From Prevotella sp. (GTDB taxonomy: Bacteria > Bacteroidota > Bacteroidia > Bacteroidales > Bacteroidaceae), in the NCBI GenBank assembly GCA_015060535.1, contig SUYH01000006.1, forward strand, positions 62,001 to 126,000: 64,000 bases of DNA. The letters are read 5' to 3'. Below the pieces are notes generated by a model, which had not been told where the DNA came from, made no database searches, and was given only the letters and a program-made list of their open reading frames with translations. Below, in pieces: positions 53,438-64,000 of the stretch. A program made the translations under genes and the position numbers. Numbering within the stretch: the stretch's first letter is position 1; each line of letters starts with the position of its first letter.

Positions 53438-55587
53438 CTGCCCATTCCGACCAAGTCTATCATCATCTTGATTTCTATATCGCTGATGCCGTGTTGTTTC
53501 AGCCACTGCTTGTCCATGATATAGAAGTTGTAGCCGTCACGCCATTTGTCATTAGTCTCATTGTATTTTCTCAACAGGTCAGCTGCCTCTTGATAACGAT
53601 GCAACAGCCACAGACAATAGCCGTAGTTCTGATAGTCTGAGGACGTCAGTGCCTCGTTGGCTGCCAACTGATGGAAGATGCGTTCTGCCTGTTCCAACTT
53701 ACCGTCACAAGTCAGCGCCCAAGCCAATGCACGTTGCACATCCTGATTGTCGGGCTGTTCGTAGTTCAGCTGGTAAAGAGCCTTTTGGGCTTCCTCGAAA
53801 TTCCCCAGGTTGAGCTGACAGATGGCTCTATTCAGCATATAGGCCCGCTTTTCAGGATTCAGCAGTAACAGTTTGTCGTACAGCTCCTCAGCCTCATCGT
53901 ATTCGCTATCGCCAAACAACTGGCGCGCATAGGCTGCCATTGCCTGTTCATTGTCAGGGAAATATTTTGCCGCTGCCCTGTAGTTATCCAACCAAAGCCA
54001 ATATTGAAGGTCCCACATATCAGATGGGAACGTGAGTAACAACTGCTTAGCCGCCCTCTTCATCTTCTGTTTCCTCAGGAAGACGACAATCTCGCGTTTT
54101 CGCTGATCCAAGGGCGTACCCTTAAAAACCGTCGACGTAAAGAAGAGACACATGCCCAATTCATCCTTCGACGTATCGAAAGGATTGCAAAATGCCGTGC
54201 GGTTAGGGAACAGCTTGAAGAACCGGTACATATCCATCAGATAGCAACGACGGATATACGCACCAGACTGGCGCTCCTCGACATCTATCTCTGGCAGTGA
54301 GGTCTCGCCACGCTTCATCATCTGACGCATATGCTCAGGCAAGCCGTTGACCACCTGCTGGAAGGCCATCACAAAAGAGTATTTGTCACTGTCGCAGAAG
54401 GGGGCTTTCTGTAGCACATTCTCCAGGAACTTGTCGCTCTCGATACGCTCCATGAACTGGCTGATGTCTGGATGTTGCAAATAGAAGGGGGTGAACCAGT
54501 TGCTGATGTCATAGAAGAAGGGGTAACGCTTCATCTGTGAGAAACCTCCGAAGTAGATGTCGGCTCCCTGCTTCTGCATATCCATCATCTTATTGAACGA
54601 AGCTTCCAAGCGCTCCATACGCTCTTCGGCAGCATCTGGGTGCAGCACATCTTCCAAGGGGTCTTCCTTCACCTCCTCAATGCCGTTATTCGTCATTCGC
54701 AGCGAGTTGTTCTTCAGCAAGTCAGGCACAATCTCATCATGTACCACTGCCGAGTCCTTATCAGCATTAAGCGCATAGATCAGCTGCATCTGGAGTTCAG
54801 TCAGCTCACGACAGGCGCGTTTCGACTTCAGCACCTCGTCAATCAATGCTTTGATTTCAGGATACACGCTAAGCCATTCATCGTCTAACGACATCACCCA
54901 TCCCACCAGTGCTCGCTGGCGTACCGGCTCGTCTGGCGACTGGCGATAGACATTGACCAACAGCCGGAACTTCACCATATCGAAACGGTTCATCAGCGAC
55001 AACATCACGGCTGATATCAGCAGCTGCTGGTCGTTGCTATCCACCGTCGGCGAGAGCAGTATTTTCTCCATCTCGCTGCCCACGCCATCAGTCCACACGC
55101 GGCTGGTCAGCACGTAGTTGAAGAGGGCATTCATCTGCTGCTGGTGCTGTTTATACAGCTCCTGACGCTTCTCCTTTTGCTGGTGTTCGGGTTCCAGTTG
55201 CAACATGGCCGTCTCGCTGACGAAATTCTCCATCTCTGCGCGAATGTTACTGATCGACCAGCTACGGCCTGATTGCCGAACACCATTGTAAAGGCCCTGC
55301 AGAAAACTCAGCGAGCTCATATGCTTATGAATAGAGATGTTGGCACATAACACATACAACCGCTGCAACAGCCGCTGATACTGCTGTTCTAACTGAGGAT
55401 CCTTCACACCTTGCTGCCAATAGTCTGACATAAGCTGGTATTCACGCTTCAGCACATTCAACTTCTCCATCGACTGTGGGTTAGGCCATGCCATGAGGTA
55501 GGTTTCTGTCTCCTGCAGAGCCAGTCCTACGTTGACATGAGACAAACGATAGAAGATTCTACTCAACGAATTATCAACGGTTCCCAT
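53434..55587 (-). CDS. Large TPR-type repeat protein
   Basis: 717 residues, no signal peptide. It is helical throughout. The C-terminal third has TPR units (SEYDEAEELYDKLLLLNPEK, NLGNFEEAQKALYQLNYEQP, DGKLEQAERIFHQLAANEAL). The N-terminal part is Gln/Glu-rich and matches no family I know. Such proteins scaffold other proteins in the cytoplasm. It is next to a binding lipoprotein gene on the same strand (9 bases apart), so both may be co-transcribed. Confidence 0.65.
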   Translation of the reverse strand: MGTVDNSLSRIFYRLSHVNVGLALQETETYLMAWPNPQSMEKLNVLKREYQLMSDYWQQGVKDPQLEQQYQRLLQRLYVLCANISIHKHMSSLSFLQGLYNGVRQSGRSWSISNIRAEMENFVSETAMLQLEPEHQQKEKRQELYKQHQQQMNALFNYVLTSRVWTDGVGSEMEKILLSPTVDSNDQQLLISAVMLSLMNRFDMVKFRLLVNVYRQSPDEPVRQRALVGWVMSLDDEWLSVYPEIKALIDEVLKSKRACRELTELQMQLIYALNADKDSAVVHDEIVPDLLKNNSLRMTNNGIEEVKEDPLEDVLHPDAAEERMERLEASFNKMMDMQKQGADIYFGGFSQMKRYPFFYDISNWFTPFYLQHPDISQFMERIESDKFLENVLQKAPFCDSDKYSFVMAFQQVVNGLPEHMRQMMKRGETSLPEIDVEERQSGAYIRRCYLMDMYRFFKLFPNRTAFCNPFDTSKDELGMCLFFTSTVFKGTPLDQRKREIVVFLRKQKMKRAAKQLLLTFPSDMWDLQYWLWLDNYRAAAKYFPDNEQAMAAYARQLFGDSEYDEAEELYDKLLLLNPEKRAYMLNRAICQLNLGNFEEAQKALYQLNYEQPDNQDVQRALAWALTCDGKLEQAERIFHQLAANEALTSSDYQNYGYCLWLLHRYQEAADLLRKYNETNDKWRDGYNFYIMDKQWLKQHGISDIEIKMMIDLVGMGS

Positions 55588-55596
55588 GATCCTCTC

Positions 55597-56517
55597 TTAT
55601 TTCTTCTCCAGCCATTTTGTCACCACGTCAATATCCTGCTGGCGAGGGCCTTTGGCGTGGGGGTACTTCATATCCTTCGGCAATTCGTCGATCTGTTCAT
55701 TCTTCATCCGACAACGTTCCTTGATCAGACTGCGATAGTGAAGAACACCATATTTATTGATCGAGTCGCACGCATGGTTGTAGGCATCAACGAAGAGCGT
55801 TAACTGCTTCGAGCGGGCCTGACGACGCATCTCCTTTTCGTTGAAGGCCATCACACCCATCTGCCAGCCCAACGAACGCGTGTCCAGAACGACCTGGTGC
55901 TTCATCTGGCGCGCCATCGTGGCTTGAGGCTCAGTGAAGCAGAGCGCATCCATGATGTTATTCTGCAACATCTGCATCCTGACGAACACATCATTCACCT
56001 GTACCTTGAACACATGGTCCTTATCCAGTTTAGCGGAGTCAGTGGCACGGTCGGCCAACATATCCGTCACCGAATATCTGGTCATGGCCACCATCTTGTC
56101 CTCCAGTTGCTTCAACTGCTTGATACGGGCATTGCGGTTGGTCAACAGCTGCCAATAGGCATTGGTAACTGCCACATAGCGAATCTTAGTGCCCTTGCGC
56201 TCCATATTCTTTGCCCTGACCAGATCGGTCACAGCACCTTCTACCCTGCCCCGTTCCAAGGCCGAGTCGCAATCCATCTGAGCCGTATAGTATTTCAGAC
56301 GCACACCACCATTCAGCGTGTCAAACAGCTGATAGTGCTGGGCGACATAAAGTGGTAGACAATCCAATGTGGGCATCACCGCAATCTTCAGTGCTGCAGA
56401 GTCCTTACGCGCCTCAGCCAGCCGTTGCTGACGCGTCGCGCGCTTGGTCTCCTCATAGCTGTTTCCACAGGCCGTCAGCAACAAGCCAGCCAATATCATT
56501 ATTACAATATGCTTCAT
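55597..56517 (-). CDS. ABC transporter substrate-binding lipoprotein
   Basis: 306 residues from the start at 56517; the longer frame to 56556 would start inside the terminator. The lipobox LLTAC is at Cys17. The binding domain has LKIAVMPTLDCLPLYVAQHY and GAVTDLVRAKNMERKGTK, close to the NMT1/ThiY or SsuA group of periplasmic binding proteins. Ligand unknown. The permease and ATPase genes are not nearby. Confidence 0.75.
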   Translation of the reverse strand: MKHIVIMILAGLLLTACGNSYEETKRATRQQRLAEARKDSAALKIAVMPTLDCLPLYVAQHYQLFDTLNGGVRLKYYTAQMDCDSALERGRVEGAVTDLVRAKNMERKGTKIRYVAVTNAYWQLLTNRNARIKQLKQLEDKMVAMTRYSVTDMLADRATDSAKLDKDHVFKVQVNDVFVRMQMLQNNIMDALCFTEPQATMARQMKHQVVLDTRSLGWQMGVMAFNEKEMRRQARSKQLTLFVDAYNHACDSINKYGVLHYRSLIKERCRMKNEQIDELPKDMKYPHAKGPRQQDIDVVTKWLEKK

Positions 56518-56542
56518 AAACGCTGCGAAATTACAAAAAATA

Positions 56543-56570
56543 AATGGACTGACCAAGTAGTCTGTCCATT
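56543..56570 (-). terminator. Terminator after the pullulanase gene
   Basis: AATGGACTGACC pairs with its complement (56543-56554 with 56559-56570). Reading minus, T-rich sequence follows. The stem resembles that at 39478-39506. Confidence 0.8.
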
Positions 56571-56581
56571 TTTTATGTTGT

Positions 56582-58492
56582 TTAGTCGTGAATGATCAGC
56601 GCTGACTGCGGATTGACGGTGACTCGTCGGCCGAAGACCTTGTCAGTGGACTGTTCGTTGATGACGCCATCCTGACACACCACCGTGTACATGGACTTTG
56701 GAACTTCCACCTGCTGAGCATCACGGTTGCGGTTGAGGATGACGACGATATTACGCCAGTCGTCACGACCTGCATAGTTCTTCAAACGGAAGGCAACAAC
56801 GCCCTTGGGGGCCTTCAGGAATTCCAAGTGCTTGCGCACCAAGTCGGCATCGCCCAGACGGAAAGCGGGATGGTGCTTGCGCAGGGCAATGAGGTCCTGA
56901 TAGTACTTGAACACCTGAGGGTAGCGCTGCAGATTGGCCCAATCCAGATGGTTGATGCTGTCGGGCGACTCAAAGGAGTTATGCACGCCCTTCTTGTCAC
57001 GCAACAGCTCCTCGCCGCTGAGCATGAAGGGAACACCCTGCGAGGTAAACACAGCGGTCTGAGCCAACAGGTCGAGGCGAATGAGCTCGTCTTGCGAAAT
57101 GCCAGGAATGCTGGCCTTCAGGCGGTCCACCAGACACATGTCATCATGACAGGATACGTAGGACATCATCTGAGTAGGCTCAATAGCCCAGGGCAGCTTC
57201 GAGTAGTTCACCTTGGTCATGTCGATTTGCGGATGGGCAATAGCACCAGCAATGCCGAACTTCAGACTCTCCTCACAATCAGGAGCGCCACCCAGCCAAC
57301 CGGGCTTCGTGTCGTCGCTGAAAGGACCACGGAGGGCATCACGTATCTCGTCAGAGAAAGCGGCAATGCCTGGCATCTGTGGGATATTCGCCTTCAGTCC
57401 TAACTTTTCACTAGGATAAGCACACGATCCGGCACTCCATCCCTCACCATAAATGAAGATGGATGGGTCTATCTTGTTGACCATCTGACGAATCTGGTTC
57501 ATCGTCTCGATGTCGTGACAGCCCATCAAGTCGAAACGAAGACCGTCGATACGGAACTCCTCTATCCAATACTTGACGGACTCCAGCATGAAGCGGCGCA
57601 TCATAGGCTGGTCTGAGGCTGTCTCGTTGCCACAGCCAGAGCCGTTGGAATACTGGCCATCTGACGTCTTGCGATAGTAATAATCTGGGTATGTACGCTG
57701 GAAATTGGAGTGCTCGATGTCGTAGGTGTGGTTGTACACCACGTCGAGGATGACGGCTATACCCTCCTTATGCAGCGCCTGCACCATCTGCTTGAACTCC
57801 TTGATACGGGCAATGGGATTGTAGGGATCGGTGGAGTAGCTGCCCTCGGGCACGTTGTAGTTCACAGGGTCGTAACCCCAGTTGTACTTATTGTCGCCCA
57901 GACGGGTCTCGTCTACAGAGCCGTAGTCGTAGCTGGGCAGAATGTGTACGGCATTGACACCCAGCGACTTCAGATGACTGAGAGCCCAAGGCTCCGTCAG
58001 TGCCAGGAACTTGCCAGGATACTTGGCATCAGGACGGGCGATGGAGAAATCGCGGTGATGCAACTCATAAACCACCAGGTCGGCAGGCGACTTGACCACA
58101 GGACGCTGGTCGCAGCACCAGTCGTCAGGGAACGTCTTTATCGGATCAATAATCGCTGCACGCTGACCGTTGACACCCACGGCCTTGGCAAAGACACCTG
58201 GACACTCGCCACGTCCCATGTCGAAGGTATAGAAGCGACCCATGAGGTCACCCTTCACAATAGCCGTCCACAGCCCATCGGCATAGGCCATTTTGACGGT
58301 CTTCAGGGGCTTACCTCCGATACCGTCCTTATAGATGCGTACCACCACCTTCTTGGCTGTAGGGGGCGCAAAAAGGTAGAAAGAGGTCTGATGGGGACCG
58401 TACTCCATCTCTGTGAAGTCGAAGTCGGGAGCCTGCGCATGTGTGATTGTAGTCGCCATGACTAACAGCAGTATTGTGATTAGCTTTTTCAT
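56582..58492 (-). CDS. pulA: Type I pullulanase (GH13_14)
   Basis: 636 residues. The signal peptide MKKLITILLLVMATTITHAQ directs it to the periplasm or beyond. A CBM48-like N-terminal domain precedes the GH13 barrel with the type I signature YNWGYDP, VVYNHTYD, the nucleophile in IDGLRFDLMG and the acid/base Glu in YGEGWSAGS. It hydrolyses alpha-1,6 links in pullulan and branched alpha-glucan. The start at 58492 is preferred over 58510, since the GH97 gene stops at 58500. It is the last gene of the MFS-malQ-GH97-pulA operon. Confidence 0.92.
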   Translation of the reverse strand: MKKLITILLLVMATTITHAQAPDFDFTEMEYGPHQTSFYLFAPPTAKKVVVRIYKDGIGGKPLKTVKMAYADGLWTAIVKGDLMGRFYTFDMGRGECPGVFAKAVGVNGQRAAIIDPIKTFPDDWCCDQRPVVKSPADLVVYELHHRDFSIARPDAKYPGKFLALTEPWALSHLKSLGVNAVHILPSYDYGSVDETRLGDNKYNWGYDPVNYNVPEGSYSTDPYNPIARIKEFKQMVQALHKEGIAVILDVVYNHTYDIEHSNFQRTYPDYYYRKTSDGQYSNGSGCGNETASDQPMMRRFMLESVKYWIEEFRIDGLRFDLMGCHDIETMNQIRQMVNKIDPSIFIYGEGWSAGSCAYPSEKLGLKANIPQMPGIAAFSDEIRDALRGPFSDDTKPGWLGGAPDCEESLKFGIAGAIAHPQIDMTKVNYSKLPWAIEPTQMMSYVSCHDDMCLVDRLKASIPGISQDELIRLDLLAQTAVFTSQGVPFMLSGEELLRDKKGVHNSFESPDSINHLDWANLQRYPQVFKYYQDLIALRKHHPAFRLGDADLVRKHLEFLKAPKGVVAFRLKNYAGRDDWRNIVVILNRNRDAQQVEVPKSMYTVVCQDGVINEQSTDKVFGRRVTVNPQSALIIHD

Positions 58493-58499
58493 TGCTCTA

Positions 58500-63117
<4,618 letters not shown>

Positions 63118-63138
63118 AGCAATAGGTATTTTAATTTC

Positions 63139-64000
63139 TTATTTCTTTGTTTTAATCACCGTAACGCAGGCGGCACCCACAACAAGCAGGACACCCGATA
63201 CTATCATCATCGTAGACTGATGACTGCCTACCAACGAGAGAACACCACCGCCACAGAGGGCTGCAATGATCTGCGGAATGCAGATCGTACCATTGAACAG
63301 GCCCAGGTAGGCACCCATGTGGCCATAACCCTGCAGCGCATTGGTGACGAAGGTAAATGGCATAGCCAGCATGGCAGCCCACGCACAACCAATGAGCAGG
63401 AATGGAACGAACTGCAGGTACTGGTCATGCAGAAAGGGAACCATCGCGAAGCCGACAGCACCTAACAGCAGACTGACGGCATAAGCCACCTTCGTATTAC
63501 GGAACTGAGGCAGAATGGTTGCCCACAGCACAGAGCCGATAGCCTGAACGGCAAACAGCACACCTACCCAGTTGCCGGCCTCCTGGAACGGAGCACTGGC
63601 AGGATCGGTGGTATCCCATACGGTCTCGGCAATAGCACCTGTGCTGTAATTCCACATATAGAGGAAGGCTGCCCAGCAGAAGAACTGCACCAGTCCGACC
63701 TTCCAGAACGTAGAAGGAGCCTTCTTCAGCAGCGTAATCCAGTTGGCAGAGTCGTCACTCCCCTCGCCCTTTGGAGAGGGGTCGGGGGTGAGGCTGTTAT
63801 ATTCTGCATACTCCTGCGGATTCCACTCACGGACTTTCGATGTGGTATAAATGACACAAAGTATCAGGATAGCGGCTCCAATATAGAACGACCAGATGAC
63901 GCTGTCAGGGACAACACCCTTTTCGGCCACATTACTAATGCCAATGAAGGTAAAGATAAAGGGGAACAGATAACCTGCCACCGAACCGGCATTGCACAGG
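63139..64000 (-). CDS. MFS sugar transporter (SLC45-like), C-terminal part (partial)
   Basis: The frame is open to the window edge, so the start lies beyond 64000; at least 286 residues are present. At least seven membrane segments (for example VIWSFYIGAAILILCVIY and VGLVQFFCWAAFLYMW) match the C-terminal half of major facilitator proteins of the SLC45/maltose group. The cytoplasmic loop contains LTPDPSPKGEGS, which is an in-frame palindromic repeat rather than natural transporter sequence. It heads the alpha-glucan operon and probably imports maltose or malto-oligosaccharides. Confidence 0.8.
   Translation of the reverse strand, partial: LCNAGSVAGYLFPFIFTFIGISNVAEKGVVPDSVIWSFYIGAAILILCVIYTTSKVREWNPQEYAEYNSLTPDPSPKGEGSDDSANWITLLKKAPSTFWKVGLVQFFCWAAFLYMWNYSTGAIAETVWDTTDPASAPFQEAGNWVGVLFAVQAIGSVLWATILPQFRNTKVAYAVSLLLGAVGFAMVPFLHDQYLQFVPFLLIGCAWAAMLAMPFTFVTNALQGYGHMGAYLGLFNGTICIPQIIAALCGGGVLSLVGSHQSTMMIVSGVLLVVGAACVTVIKTKK
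63760..63792 (-). repeat. In-frame palindromic repeat (LTPDPSPKGEG type) in the MFS gene
   Basis: On the coding strand CCCCTCTCC-aaag-GGCGAGGGG is a near-perfect palindrome, read as T-P-D-P-S-P-K-G-E-G. I recognise this peptide from many unrelated bacterial proteins, where it marks a mobile short repeat. It adds about 11 residues to the central loop. Confidence 0.7.

Overview
The window is chromosomal DNA from a Bacteroidales bacterium, most likely Prevotella or a close relative. Many gene starts are preceded by the Bacteroidetes sigma-A element TAnnTTTG, often with TTTG or TTG about 19-20 bases upstream. SusB-type GH97, HTCS-like regulators, OstA-like and paired SurA/PpiC proteins, AraC-domain membrane proteins and surface lipoproteins starting C-K-D also fit. 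I see no rRNA, tRNA, CRISPR array or complete insertion sequence.

Layout. 0-5.4 kb: envelope genes, namely the end of an outer-membrane barrel, a secreted protein, an OmpA-family protein and a large coiled-coil lipoprotein. 5.4-19.8 kb: a dense housekeeping block on the minus strand, with guaB-ppiC-surA-ostA-like-mutL, then clpP-clpX-recQ, tig and lptB. 19.8-20.7 kb: about 1 kb of non-coding DNA holding three tandem arrays of 21-22 bp period and two related hairpins. 20.7-31.4 kb: an accessory, defence-like island on the plus strand. It has a truncated tyrosine recombinase, an XRE regulator, a type III-like restriction system (Res, a broken Bro-N gene, Mod), a 36-codon remnant of a DUF4062-type gene, and then a tight three-gene set of a DUF1016 nuclease-fold protein, an AlbA_2/Schlafen-type ATP-binding protein and a DprA-like SLOG protein. 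31.7-39.5 kb: signalling and envelope stress, with two overlapping membrane AraC regulators, a metallophosphoesterase lipoprotein, small secreted or membrane proteins, a frameshifted lipoprotein gene, and an ECF sigma factor, anti-sigma and Spy-like operon. 39.5-48.3 kb: MlaE-MlaF lipid transport, a GH5 glycosidase with a BadF-type sugar kinase, an MscS channel, a small barrel, and kdsA-kdsD for Kdo synthesis. 48.3-53.4 kb: a very large HTCS-like regulator whose phosphorelay residues are replaced, and a secreted cardiolipin-synthase-like protein. 53.4-64 kb (minus strand): a TPR protein with a binding lipoprotein, then an alpha-glucan operon of sugar MFS permease, 4-alpha-glucanotransferase, GH97 and type I pullulanase.

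The points most worth a second look are: (i) the clustered 21-22 bp arrays beside the island, one of whose repeat families recurs near base 403; (ii) the DUF1016/AlbA_2/SLOG module with its 12-bp repeat linker; (iii) the HTCS-like protein with DHp His replaced by Asp, no ATPase domain and receiver Asp replaced by Lys; (iv) gene-junction tandem repeats that have entered coding sequence, including three signal peptides and the MutL C-terminal domain; (v) an in-frame palindromic repeat in the MFS permease. All functional statements come from reading motifs by eye; no database search was run.
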